From Quillaja saponaria (lineage: Eukaryota; Streptophyta; Magnoliopsida; Fabales; Quillajaceae): a DNA stretch of 64,000 nucleotides. How positions within the stretch are numbered: position 1 is the first letter of the stretch; each line of letters begins with the position of its first letter. This document shows positions 11,248 through 23,502 of the stretch, piece by piece. The notes below the pieces were generated by a model. That model had not been told where the DNA came from and did no database searches. It worked only from the letters and a program-made list of their open reading frames with translations. A program made the position numbers and the translations under genes. The DNA is taken from assembly GCA_029379385.1 (NCBI GenBank), contig CM055609.1, positions 5,394,001 to 5,458,000 of the forward strand, written 5' to 3'.

Positions 11248-13210
11248 TCAGGTTTCTGATCCTTTTGGAGCTGTCATGATGAGTGATGTCGTATAATGTA
11301 ATTTCGGAAGCCTAGATTCTAGTCAGACAGCAAATTAGCATCAGCATGGTCTGATTTAGTTATACAAACAGATTATCTCTTGAATCTATTATTTGTTAGA
11401 AGGCAGGAGCTTTTCTTCACTAAGTCTGAAATCCAGGGTGAATAAGAAAAGCCATTTCTAATCTAAAATTTCCCCACTCTTAACCACAGGACCACAATAA
11501 CTACTTTAATCTACTTAGAAGTTAGACATAGCCGTTCTACCCAACATGATATCCACACACAAAAACACAGGGATCAAGCTAAGATAATTGTGAGAAAATA
11601 CATTTTAAACCCATTCTTATCATAAATGGAGAACTTCATTTGTAATAGATATGTATGTGTTTACCTAAAGTGTTTGTCATAGTCATGGTAAGTCTGTTTA
11701 GGGAGTCAGTACTCAGTATAGTGACCATATAAAAATATCAAACAATTTGGTGCTCATTGTAATTCAGTGGTTGATTTGAGATGATTTACAAAGTGAGATA
11801 ATTACCAAAGAGACAACATAGACTAAGTACAGTTCTGAAATAATAGCCGAAGAATGTGCAATTTACCTGTATTAGGTCCATAAAGAACTCTGTTGATATG
11901 AGCGTCAACAGCTTCCCTTGATGGAGGTTCATCACTTGACCAATTTGGCAGCACAACCTCAATGTTATCAGCTGTGGGTGACCAGTAATTAGCAATAGGT
12001 ATGGCATAGATCTGTCCAGCTAGTTCATCTTCTGTGGGTGGACCTGGTTGGCTTCTTATCGTTGCAGCTTCTGATGCTGCATTGGGCTGATGAGGAAAGT
12101 AAGTGCTAGATCCCGTACTAGTGGCTGTTTTGCTCAGTTGTGCAACCACAATCTGGGAAGACATAGTAGTAGTGGCAAGGGTCTGTTGAGCAACTTCAGT
12201 TTTTATGGGTGAAGCTGGTTGACTTTCTATCATTGCTACTTCTGTTTCCGCTTCTGTTTTTGGTGCTGCTTCTATTTCTGCTACTGCTTCTGTTTTTGGT
12301 GCTGCTTCTATTTCTGCTGCTGCTTCTATTTTTACTGCTACATTGAGCTGATTAGCACAGCTATGAGTACCATATGTGATAGATCCCGTACTAGTGTTTG
12401 ATTTGCTCGATTGTCCCTTCAGAACCTGGGAAGAAATACATAAATGCCTGGTTTAACGCTGATAATACCAATAGTTTAGTAAATAATACATTTTTATGAC
12501 GGTTTACCTCAGAAAACTTCGTAGGGAACTTAATTGGAAACAGCTTTTCTTTTCCAAGTGCAAACTGCAGAATGAGGTTAATTCATCAAAAGTGAACACT
12601 CATACCGATGTCTGAATGTCATACATCAAATACAGTCAATTTGTGCATTTCTCCTATGTGGTAATTGCATCAAAGTTCATCACTTGAACGGTTTCAGTAC
12701 AACCTTAATGTTATTATCTTGGGGTAAACCATTTGTAGCAGTAGCAAGGGTCGTTCCAGCAAGTTCAGTTTTTGCGGGAGAAGCTGGTTTGCTTTTTTCC
12801 ATTGCTGCTTCTGTTTCTGTTGCTCCCTTGAGCTGATAAGCAACAAGTAGTAAAGTACAAAGTCAAATCAAGAAGCAAATTTCTAATTCTTCTGTCAAAA
12901 AGATTATGTTTTCTTTTCTTTTCTTTTGGCAGTTTGGTTGCAGAGAAAATTCAGGTTGCCTTGTCAAAGAAAATAATACATTCTTGATTTAAAAAAGGTT
13001 TCCTTTTCCCTCTCTATTCTACTACTATCAAACAGACATGAAATTCTGATTTCGATACCTAATCTTTCCCACAACATCAACCAAGTACACACTCACACAG
13101 AGCTAGCAAGGGCGTGGACTTACCGGGCAATCAGAGCCTTGGTAGCAGTTTTTTTTCTTCCAATGCTTGCAAAGTTGCGTCTTGTAACGATATCCACGCT
13201 TAGAATCCAT
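11248..13210 (-). CDS. CCCH zinc-finger-like protein with Glu/Ala-rich repeat
   Basis: I propose a small multi-exon gene. Exon 1 (13124-13210) starts MDSKRGYRYKTQLCKHW and ends GSDCP at a GTAAGT donor. Exon 2 (12508-12564) continues FALGKEKLFP. Exon 3 (11867-12425) encodes a Ser/Thr-rich region, a Glu/Ala-rich repeat and a C-terminal block ending in INRVLYGPNT. Phases agree. A last short exon at 11248-11270 fits in phase but is a guess; reading on into the intron would stop at about 11823. The first part resembles a C-x7-C-x5-C-x3-H finger, probably RNA-binding, but the final His position reads Leu in the spliced text. An unused block at about 12690-12830 resembles the Glu/Ala and SPAKTELA part of exon 3, which suggests internal duplication. 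An upstream TTG-initiated frame to 13294 lacks an ATG and meets a stop, so I chose 13210. Confidence 0.6.
12234..12345 (-). repeat. Coding Glu/Ala-rich minisatellite
   Basis: Read on the minus strand, this part of exon 3 repeats units of the form AEIEAAPKTEA, with GAA, GCA and AAA codons. The plus strand shows the complementary cttctgtttctgct pattern and so creates a Cys/Phe-rich shadow frame. The repeat keeps the reading frame of the zinc-finger-like gene. Confidence 0.75.
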
Positions 13211-14463
13211 CCCCGAAGAAGAGCACGATGATGAGGATCCGCTGAAACCGGCGTAGCATAAACCGGCCACGATATCACCCGGCGTTATCTCCAAATTGTC
13301 CAGTGACGAGAGCCAAAGCTACTGTCTCCGAACCGTTACTGATAAATATTTCAGGACTCTTCTTGACAACGTAGATTGTGGGAGACTGAAGGTCTCTTCG
13401 GAAGAGTGAAAATTTTTCTGTACCGGAGATCCGGCACGGAGATTTCGTATAAGTAGTGAGGCGACTTCAAGACTCTCTGCGTAGTATAGATTGATGAGAA
13501 AAATCCTTTTCCGAAAAACAACTGGTCGTTCATCGGTAGTTTCATAGGTGACGCTGAAAAGCTCGATTTCTAAGGATTAGAGTAAGCAGTTAGTCGTTAA
13601 GTTCTCTGTTAGTTTTCTGTTAAAGCCGTTAGCTTTCAGTTTATCAGTGTAAAGAATCTTCACCTTTCTCTGTTTCATGGGGTTGGGTTGCTGTAGAGTC
13701 CTTTATTACGTCGTCGTTTAATGCCTCCGCCATCAAGATCCGTGTCTTGCTACTAGGACCAACGTTTTCCTTTTCCACAGCTGTACCTGCAATTCGTAGA
13801 CGAAAGTGTCGCATCAAATTTCTCGGAGATTGCAATCGAAAAAAAAAATGTAAAAACTTTTGGGATTTTTTCTGGAAATTTGAATTTCGCGCCCTAATTT
13901 TGCTTCGGAAGTAAGATTTTCCTTTACAAATTCGCAGAAATTGAATTCCAATAACAGAAGCGAAATTCAAAGAAAAAGAAAAACAAATCGGAGAGATACA
14001 CGTTCAAAAATGGTGAGCGAGTAGTCTTGTACTACTCGAAAAAGCTGAAGCTTCTGTTTGGTCACATAGAAACTGTAAACCTAGAAAAATGAAGTAGAAG
14101 AGAAAAAGGCTTAAGCTTGAGCATATTGAATTTCTACAACTGAGATTTCGATTCGATGAAATCCGAGAAACACAACAGCCGGTGTGTTCTGAGTTCTGCA
14201 ACCTGAGCTTATGACATGAATTTATGAAGTTTAAAATCCAAAAAAGCGCGCTTATTTGTTATTAGGGGCAATTTGGACAATAAAACCATAAATTTGATGA
14301 ATGGAAGTCATGTTACAATGGAGTGTCACAAGCAATAGTTCCTACCAATCGACACAAACTACATACGAGATTTTTGAACAAGGAGCAAACCATATACACA
14401 ATTTTCATAATGGAAATAACTATACTTCCTAAAATAAATTCTACAAGATGAAGTCACTAAACT
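13211..14463. other. Leader of zinc-finger-like gene and 3' flank of the repeat protein gene
   Basis: The left part should carry the minus-strand promoter and 5' untranslated region of the zinc-finger-like gene. A minus-strand frame at 13644-13970 ends in a polar stretch beginning MAEALNDDVIKD. I cannot link it by splicing to either neighbour and do not call it a gene. The right part is the 3' flank of the Cys/His repeat gene. Confidence 0.4.
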
Positions 14464-16381
14464 TCATTGATCAGCAATTGCATTCTTCAGATTCCCCCCA
14501 AAATATAACATGAGATCCCCGCCATGGACCCTGCCCTCTGGCAGGTTAAAGTCAAGGCTGTTTTTAGTACTAGTATGGCCTATAGCATTGCCATATTCCT
14601 TTCTCGCTTCCTTTGGCTTCTGGGCGGTCATGAAACTTGGATAAGCTGATGATTTCATTGAGATTGGAACCAATACCTGTTCTGGTATAAAGCGTAGTCT
14701 TTTTGCTGGTCGTTCCATAGAATCAGTACAGTTTGATACAATACTGACTGAGGAAGAGTGGTTGTTGTCAAAACTGCTACCTGCATTAGAAGAAACAGGT
14801 ACAACCCCATGAAAAAGTCCAGGTGCAATCAGCCCTCTCTTGTTGGTCTCTAGCACCAGGCTGCTGTGTGCTGCACAGAGACCACTCTTTCCCCTTGCGA
14901 ATTTCTCACATTTTCCTTCTCCCCAAGTGCAATCGCTTCCCCCCGCCATGTGCCTTGCAGAAATCTGTGCTTCCTTGAGCACTTTTGCTACAGTTTTCGA
15001 ACTTGCACCTCTTTCCTCCGCCATGTTTAACACAACAATCAGTTCGTCCACGTGCACTCTTTGTGCAGCCTGGCACAGCACACCTCTTGCCACCACCATG
15101 CGCAACACAAAAATTTGTGCCTCCATGTACACTCTTTGGGCAGATCCCACCTCCATCAAAGAGGCAGCGCTTTCCTCCACCATGTCCCTTGCACAATGGT
15201 GTGCTCCCTTCAGCACCTTTAGTACACCCTGCAAATATGCAACGCTTTCCCCCACCATGTGCCTTGCAATACAAAGTACTCCCTTGTGCACCCTTGGCAC
15301 ATTCCTGGTACCGACAACGGCGTCCACCCCCATGAGAAATGCACAAACCAGCTTGCCCTTCAGCACTCCGGGTACAACCATCCACCTTACACCTCTTACC
15401 CCCTCCATGTCTGATGCAAAGTCCTGATTTTCCCCGTGCAGCCTTTGTGCACCCACCTAGATACCCACATCGTCTACCACCTCCATGTGCTATGCAATGA
15501 TCCGTCTTCCCCTCAGCACTTTTAGTACACCCCAAATGCTGGCACCTCTTCCCCCCACCATGAGCCTTACAGTAGGCAGTTCGGCTTTCTGCACCCTTGT
15601 TGCATCCGGGCTTCTGGCATCTCTGTCCGCCCCCATGGCCGATACAAAGACCTGAAGCACCACGAGCTCCCTTTGTGCAGCCAAAGAATTTGCATTTCTT
15701 AGGGTTGTTGATTCGGTGATCTGAAGTCATTGCTGAAGTTGCTTGCCCCAATGAAGTGTCCATTGAGTAATCTGTTGCAACGTATGCCTCATGACTCAGA
15801 TGTTGTTTGGTTCCAATAACTAGTAGGTCTTGTGTCTCTGTTGAAACGTTAGCATTATCCATTCTAGGAGCCAAAAGCAGTGATGGCATATAGCCACCTG
15901 ATTTCTTTGCTGAGGTAGAACCCTCATCAACAATGGGGACAACAGGAAAACTATTTACAAAAGATACTTGGCTTGAACGACAGGATATGTTTATATCAGT
16001 CTCTGTTGAACCAGAGCAGTCAAGCACACTTGATCCATCATTAGTCACTCCAGAAAGGCCAAGTTGCAGGATTGAATCACAGTCAGATGACATACCCTGA
16101 GGTAATTCGGTGGCTAATTTCTTCTTCTTATTAAAGCTCAAATTGTAATAACCATCACATTCTGCCCTTGGGGTTGGGCCCAATCCAAGAACCAACCTGC
16201 AGCCATCATCAGAAGGATTGGAAGACCTCTTTGCTAGACTTATTTGAGCATGCCTATAACTAGTTGTATTGCTTCCACCATAACCAAGGCAATTCAAGCT
16301 TAGAGTAGTATCACCGAAATTCTCACTGTTCCTGCACTGAGCATCATGAGAGCACAATACAGCCTTCTTGTTCAGATCCAT
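14464..16381 (-). CDS. Cys/His-repeat protein of the WRKY19-like family, one frameshift
   Basis: A probable nuclear protein of the plant family related to the repeat region of WRKY19; it has no WRKY domain of its own. The N-terminal 225 residues are polar, with short LVLGLGPTP and ILQLGLSG motifs. Eleven repeats of about 25 residues follow, of the form C-x4-C-x9-C-x3-H ending HGGGKRC. A conserved C-terminal tail includes PAKRLRFIPEQ and NSLDFNLPEGRVHGGDLM. The frame breaks inside the last HGGGKR, at 14931-14932, where an extra base follows the Arg codon. The true continuation CTWGEGKCEKFARGKSGLC lies in the adjacent frame. Removing one base gives 1917 nt and 638 aa, a whole number of codons. 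The repeats resemble zinc knuckles but their ligand is not established. The break may be an assembly error or a real null allele. Confidence 0.85.
14861..15694 (-). repeat. Eleven tandem 75-bp Cys/His coding repeats
   Basis: Eleven head-to-tail units of about 75 bp each encode one C/C/C/H module closing with HGGGKR or a close variant. Two units (near 15440 and 15150) carry extra Gly residues between the first two Cys. The last unit lacks the HGGGKR end and closes CAAHSS. The repeats produce long false open frames on both strands. Confidence 0.9.
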
Positions 16382-18250
16382 TATCCAGATGTTGCACTAC
16401 AGCTTTAGCAGGTCCAATTAGCAGAACACTTCACCGAATAGTACTAGCATATCAGACTATATGAATTATGAACAAGCAAAAGAACTTCCAATAAGATACC
16501 TCCACCACTTACAAAGCCTGATGTGTCTGATCTATCCATATTTGCTTAATCTCAGAACCAATGCTGCACTAAATCTTTTATTGAAGTCAATTTCAGCCTA
16601 AAAAATCTGATAACATCACTTGCATGGAACCCTTTCATAAGATTTCTTAATACTGATGCCAAGAGATTTCTGGAGCTCCTTGTGCTCCTTGAGGAAAAAT
16701 CATTTAGCTTCATTAACCCTGACGAATAAACATATTATTGACAAATTCAATTAAAAAAGTTTCTTATAAAGAGAAACCTCTTTATAAACAGATAAGCTCT
16801 TCCTACCACTTTATGCAAGCACAGAAGGTGAGTGAGAGACAGATCTTACTTAATCAAATTCAAGAAAATAATTCTTTCTCTTGTGATGCGTCAGATTGGA
16901 GAAAATATTATTCGACAACAAGAAAAGGTAATATAAATCTCAGTAACAGCATTACTCATTCAAAAGTCTCCGAGCACCACATCAGACAGTTTAACCTTCA
17001 CACAAAGTAAATGGGCAACTCTATCTGAATTAAAAACAATCAAGCTGAATTCAACTATTTCATTACCCTGATAAACTCAAACAAGACTAAGATATTAAAA
17101 TTCACAATAAGGCTAGATAACCAGTACCGATTTGATTTTAGTAAATGAAGAAAACATATAATTATACCTTACAAGAGGAGAACAATAAAAATAATAGCAT
17201 TTGTTCCTCTTTAATGAAATACACTATATCCAACTAAAAGTATCCGGAAACACTACTTTTTCATTAAAACTGTGTTTTATGGGAAGGGGGGGGTAATCAA
17301 ACACTATCATTTACGATCTCTGTACATTGAAAAGCCCAAGCTATGACAAAGTATTGAAGTAAGAGCAGGGTGGAAATTGACAGTTTTAAGAAGCCACATA
17401 TATTTCACAAACCCAATAAGGGATACACCCAGATCAGAGATATCATTCCTTCTTCCTACAATTTTAACACCAAAACAATCACACCGACAAAAATAAAGGG
17501 AAAAAAAAGTAAAATTTATCAATAACCAACTTAGTGATATATTTCCCATGCTTCAAAGACTGAATTGAAAACTGGGAATATTTTAATCAACAGAATATCA
17601 TTTTAGTTCACAAACAGAAAAAGACTTCAGCTCAGACCCATCATGAAATTCCAGAAACCCATAACAACAATTTTAGGGAACATAAAGAAAAACCAGCTAT
17701 TAACAAAATCTTTACACAAAACAAGGAAAAAGGAAACTATGGTATCAAAAATTTCCACCACAAAAAAATTATAAAAAAGCAATCAAGGAATTACTGCTGT
17801 ATTCAGCTCACACAAAAAGGAAATGATGGGAAAAAATTAGAATAAATACCGTAATGATTAATTTAGAGGTAATTCTAAAAGGTTCACTGGATCTTAGAGG
17901 CTTGCAAAGACAACCTGAAGCCATAATAAACAGAGAGAAGACTGAAACGGCAATGAAGAAGAAGTAAGAAACTGTGGGAGGGAGACAACGAGAGACATTA
18001 AATATGTAATAAGCACTAATAAATAAAGCAATGGGCGGCTCTATTTTCCCATGAAAAATCAGATATTTGTGAAATACCAAAATTAACCTTTCAGCCAGTA
18101 GTTGGACAAACAACTGTCATATGCTTATGGGGCATTCATACTTTTCATTGAAAATGACACCCTTCAGAAAGCCATATTTACCCCTGGTATACTGGTATGT
18201 TGGTTATGTGATGTCATGAATGGAAGGGTATTTTCGTCTTTCTAAACTTT
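16382..18250. other. 5' leader and upstream region of the Cys/His-repeat gene
   Basis: The region upstream of the ATG at 16381 is AT-rich with in-frame stops. On the minus strand, a GT-rule donor (CG|GTATTTATT) lies at 17850 and a candidate acceptor near 16400, so a long 5' untranslated intron is plausible. No protein-coding exon is supported; the minus-strand frame at 17808-18113 is probably leader sequence. Confidence 0.4.
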
Positions 18251-20355
18251 TGTCTTTTATATGGCTTTGTCCTTTCTTTGTGGGCTTGGCGGAGAGAAAT
18301 TAGTGGCGGAGGTAGGAGTTGTCCTGGTCGAATCTCCAGCGTCAACATTAGGGACCTGGCTGAATCTGAACCGTCCATGTTTACCCCAATGCTCTAGTTG
18401 TTGTGATCGACGGCCTGTGTTATTTGTCGTTCAGGTTAATAATGTACCTAAGCATGTGATAAGCCGAGCTGAGCTGATAACAATGACGCAACATTTCAAC
18501 GTCGGCTTTGTTTAGGACGGGGAATGCAAAATGACTTAGGTTGGTGAGCCAGATCTAATCCGGTAACATCCCACCTTTAATTGTTTTGGTTTTTTTTTTT
18601 CAAAATGGTAATAATTTTTTCCAACAAATCTCAACATCTTTCAATTTTTTAACAAAAAACTAATTTTCTAAATTTTTATAATCATCCTCTCATTAAATTA
18701 CTTAAAATAATATATTTTTATTTTAAGAATCTTAACTCGAAAAAATAACAATAGATATTCATTATATTTATACTAAATTTATACACAGACAATAATTATC
18801 TATTAATAGTTATTGGAGATAAAATTTTAACAATGTTTTAATTTTGACATGACATTAGAGAAATAAATAACAGATTCAATTAATTAAGCTAAGTTCTTGA
18901 TGATGAATTAAAAAATAATAATTAATTAAAATACATAAACTACCTAGTAAAAACTATATATAGATCAAAGCGTTAGATTTAAATATTTCTTTTGTTAAAA
19001 AATTTTAAAAACAAATATTTTTTTTTATAAATAATAATAGAAGCCTAAAAACCGTCAGCTTAGCTTTGTAACTCATTCGACAGCAACCCATCAGTAATCT
19101 CACTCTTCAAACAACAGCTTCGTTGCCAGCCCGCTGCGTACAAACGGAACCAAAATTCGCAAACGTAATTAAAAGCAATCATTTATTCCACGTGGCATAT
19201 TTTAATTGGATAATAAATAGGGGTTCAAGGAATCTTTATCTACCTACTCCTCTTAGATCCACCGGCTTTGTCCGCCGCGTTTCCAAACTATTTCGGCGCG
19301 TGAGCGTTTTCTTAAGATCACTTTTCTGTGGGACCAACGTTTCACAACTGACGAATAGAAAGAGACTGTTCTATTTTTGGGACGTGTTGGTGAGAATATC
19401 AAAGTAACAACTGACACTTGTCAAAGAGAAATTAAATACGCAACTTGTTATTATTGGACAATGAAAAAAATTGGACAGCCTATTCCATAAGATCCATATA
19501 TAACGCCAAAAGGCCCACGAAACAACCACACCCTAGTCCCTACGGTGCCCACTATGCTTTAAGAATTTTTATTTTTTGGTGGAAAGAATCTTAATTTATT
19601 ATTATTTTTTTTTAATAAAGACAATCCAAATATTTGTATTCCCAATATTAACATTTTTTTTTTTTTAAATTAGAGTAATGATCATACATGGTAAAGCTTA
19701 TGGAATTATACATCATATTTTAAAAAAATCTCAATAAATATAGCTCATACAAATCATACAAATAGTATATTACTTTCTCAATTTAAAATAAAAATAATTA
19801 AAATTTTCATTGAAATAAATTGTATATTTAACTAAATTCATTTGGGATAACAAATATCAGCATTTGTTTATATGGTTATATATTTTGGCTTTTTGGTCCC
19901 ATAAACATTCACGTGAGCCTTACATTTTGATTGGCAGAAATCAAACATAAACAATAAATAAATTGTGGACACTTCCAAAATTCAGGTTTGAAAAGAGAAA
20001 AATAAACATGAAAAGTCAACTATCTTGTTATTTTCTTAATCCTTTCAATACTAAAGTCAATGGATTAATAAATATATTTATGATCCTTTCCTCATAACAC
20101 CAAAAAAAATAATTAATAAATAAATAATCTATATAATGTAGGAGGAAAAGTGAAAAATTAAGCCTCAATACAATTTTGCATATTAACATGTACCTTTCAT
20201 TTTTGTATAATTGATTTATGGTTGCAGTTTTTTTTTTTTTTTCTATAATATTTTTGTTTGAGTTTCATATCTATGAATATATAGATAGAAGTTAAAAAGA
20301 AATTTTTGGCTTAACTATTATTTTATTTCTTTGACTTGCCTTTTCAATTTAGTAT

Positions 20356-20557
20356 TTCGGGAATGTTTTCACTTTTTAATCAATTTCAATTTCTAGGATT
20401 TATAATTTTTCAATCAAATTACATTATCTCATACTCATTTAAATTTTGCAAGACAATTCGGGAATGTTTTCACTTTTTAATCAATTTCAATTTCTAGGAT
20501 TTATAATTTTTCAATCAAATTACATTATCTCATACTCATTTAAATTTTGCAAGACAA
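20356..20557. repeat. Perfect 101-bp tandem duplication
   Basis: The segment 20356-20456 (starting ttcgggaatg, ending agacaa) is repeated directly at 20457-20557. By eye no mismatch separates the two copies, so the duplication is recent or an assembly artefact. It lies in noncoding sequence. Confidence 0.93.
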
Positions 20558-22334
20558 AAAAACAAGTTAAGTATGTCAAGTGTAATTATTCTATTAATTC
20601 ATAACATATAAATAAAAAAATAAAATTTGATTGAACTGAATTGAACATTGATACAATTCTGAATAACCAAAAAATAAATAAACTTAAATTTTATAAAATT
20701 TCACTGCTTATTTTTATTTTGACTTATTTAGAGGATGACTTTTGATTAGTGGAATGAATGAACATTTTATGAGTTGAGTATATTTATGTTACTATCCAAT
20801 TACCCGATGAATAAAAAATGATATTGCCTATGAGATTTATATATTAATATACATGGCTAACTATAGTTAGCAAAGAGTCAATTTAGTCTAATTGTCTCTT
20901 AGCATTCATCAATTAATGACTCATTAGTATATTCATATTTATAGAACTAAGTTTGATTTTCCCAAAGAAAACAAAAAACAAAAGTCTAATTGTCTTTTGA
21001 GAATCATTTGAGCCAAATGCTAATCCAACACTAATGCATAGATAAGTACATGGAAGGGCAAATTCGTCCTACATTAAAACTTTACCATATGTAATTAAAT
21101 AACCCTCCGCGTTACGATTATCAAAATATAATCTTGATTATTGGTGCTTAGCAAAACTAAGAAGAATATTCAAAACTAGAAATTGAGACAAAAACAAGTT
21201 GATTGTCTTACATAAGGTGTTTAAAAAAACTAAGTATTAAACCAATGTAATTTAGTTTAATCATAATAGGAAGTTAGGAACCCCACTTTTTTGGAGTTTG
21301 TGCATGTCAATTTCTTCCATAACTAACACATTTGTTTGTTTAATCCCAATCAATGAAATTTAATTACTATAAACTAGGATTTAAATAAAATTATAGTTAT
21401 GAAATTAACACTTACTTATTAAGATGTAATAATAAAATTTTCATTTAATTAGTACATTAAAATTATTGTTGTCATTGCATAATTTTTTTTACTTTTTTTT
21501 TTATATGTACCATATTAACAAATTAAAAAAAATCCTTATTCGTAAAAACACGTAATTTCTTTTTCAAGACATATATCTATATTTATTTATACTCTATACT
21601 ATACTAACAGCATAAACACTTTTAATGCGTTCTCTCCTAAGTTTTAGTTGATTTTTTTACTAAAAATATCATATAATATCCATATATTCAGTTGTTTATC
21701 TTGTTACATTAAGAACTGTTGATGTAATTTTACAACATAATTCAATATAAATGAAAAAAGTAATTACTCACTGCTAACAATCTTATTGTCTATTTTTCTC
21801 ATTCACTCTTCATTCATTTACATACTAGCCTAATTCAATCAATAAAATTGGAAAAATAAAATTGATTATTTAATCTTAAGAATTTTTATAATTATTTATT
21901 TGATTTAATTTTAAGAGCATATATAGAATCCAGTAATGCATGAGTTTTTTTTTTTTCTTGAAATTGCATATAATTATGGTAATTCAAAAATTAGCTCGAT
22001 AATATGATAGATTTTTATTGTTAAATCAATATATAATTGGGGTGACATCACATCATCATCACACTATTTAAGTGTGATCAATCAAGTGAGAGACTAAAGT
22101 GAAAATTTTGTATTAATTAAAGTGAATACAGATACTAATAATTGAGGAAAGCAGTGGGTAATTCAAAAATTTTAAGTGTGCTATAAATTCTACCTCTTTT
22201 TTTTTCCCCTAAAGAGATATTTGTATTTTATTTTTTGAAAAGAAAAAATCTTAAAATTGTGGACCATTTTCTGGATTTGTGTGTAGAAAAATATTGATAG
22301 GACAAATAAGAAGCCTAAATTTAGACGTGGTCAT

Positions 22335-22338
<4 letters not shown>

Positions 22339-22370
<32 letters not shown>
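22339..22370. repeat. (AT)16 microsatellite
   Basis: An uninterrupted AT dinucleotide run in intergenic DNA, followed by an A/T-rich stretch with a poly-A run. Confidence 0.95.
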
Positions 22371-22374
<4 letters not shown>

Positions 22375-23502
22375 AAATAAAATAATTAAAAAAAAAAAAA
22401 CCAAAACCAAATTCTTGTAGGAGAACTTAATAAAACTAGTTGCAAATGATAAAAATAAACGTGGCACTTAAAATTTAAATATTGATATTTAGTTTCTTGG
22501 TTCCCGTTTAACTTTTCAAAACCCAAAGAGCCTATATTTTTCATTTTAGATAGTTCAATGAGTATATAACTATACAAGAGTCTACTCACATAGAAAATGA
22601 CAAGCCCATGGTCCAACCCAATTAAGTTTCTTTTTTTTTTTCTTTCTCATATGTCAAACATAGAGCATGAAATAGTCGGGAACTTTTGGGAAAACAGTTT
22701 AGGATAATAATCTCAGTAAGTATTCTTAAAATTTGAAACAAGTGTATATTGATGAAGTGATTAGTTGAGATATACGTTAGTTAATTCAAACACACACTAA
22801 ACAAACAAAAAATTAACAAACTAGAAAGAGCATTTGCCAGTTGATTTAAATAATTACAAGTTTACAACTATAATGGTATTATATGCAAACACTTTTCTCA
22901 CACAAATTTCTTACTCATAGAAAAATTCGTGAGAATTAATGATAAACTTATTAAAAGTGAATAATATATATATTTTTTATTATCATTATGATGTTTATCA
23001 ATCACTTAAAGGAATTTATCACTAAATTTAATGAATTTATTTAATACATAGATAAATTTGTGTGAAAAAAAGATGTGCGTATAACATTTGGTATCATCTT
23101 TAGGTTAAACTTGAGCATATTCTCACTCTTAGGCTATGATTTTGTTTGCTAAAAGAACAAGTGAATTACAGTGAGTTTAAGTTGTTAACATAAACAATTG
23201 CAACTAATATCACCAGAAATAAGTCTCAGATGTTTAGTCATCCATTTTCTTATGTGTGCTCATCTTTTCATCTTTCCTAAGTATGGAATTGTTTCAGTTC
23301 TTGGCTATCTATCCCCCACCTCCCCCCCCCAAAAAAAAAAAAAAAAAAAAAGATATGAACAACTTCATTTGGATTTAAATTTTTTTTTATTTTGAACAAT
23401 TCAGCTATATCAAAAAATTTGGAAAATTGTTACAACTCTCCCAACTTATTTTTAGCTCAAATTTCTATTTTGAAATATTTTTCATGGATTTGAAGACTTA
23501 TT

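Larger units (their letters stand above)
18251..23502. other. AT-rich intergenic spacer
   Basis: No gene is supported over more than 5 kb. Base composition is strongly AT-rich apart from an island at about 19060-19560, described in the findings. The spacer holds a perfect 101-bp tandem duplication at 20356-20557, an (AT)16 tract at 22339-22370 and a C-then-A homopolymer stretch near 23325-23351. Open frames at 18261-18515 and 19123-19407 show no protein features that I recognise. Confidence 0.6.

Noticed and set aside
12219..12401. Cys/Phe-rich 60-residue plus-strand open frame
   Set aside because: It is the complement of the Glu/Ala-coding repeat in the zinc-finger-like gene; low complexity and no start context.
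13124..13294. Longer N-terminus for the zinc-finger-like protein beginning at 13294
   Set aside because: That frame starts with TTG, not ATG, and a stop lies a few codons upstream. The ATG at 13210 is the supportable start.
13644..13970. 108-residue minus-strand frame ending in a polar MAEALNDD stretch
   Set aside because: No family recognised, and no in-phase splice to the zinc-finger-like gene could be found. It may be leader sequence.
14840..15427. 195-residue plus-strand open frame over the Cys/His repeats
   Set aside because: It is a shadow created by the 75-bp coding repeats on the other strand.
17808..18113. 101-residue hydrophobic minus-strand frame
   Set aside because: AT-rich sequence gives Phe/Ile/Leu by chance; it lies where a 5' untranslated exon of the Cys/His-repeat gene is expected.
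18261..18515. 84-residue plus-strand frame
   Set aside because: No motif, no neighbours in phase, no homologue that I recognise.
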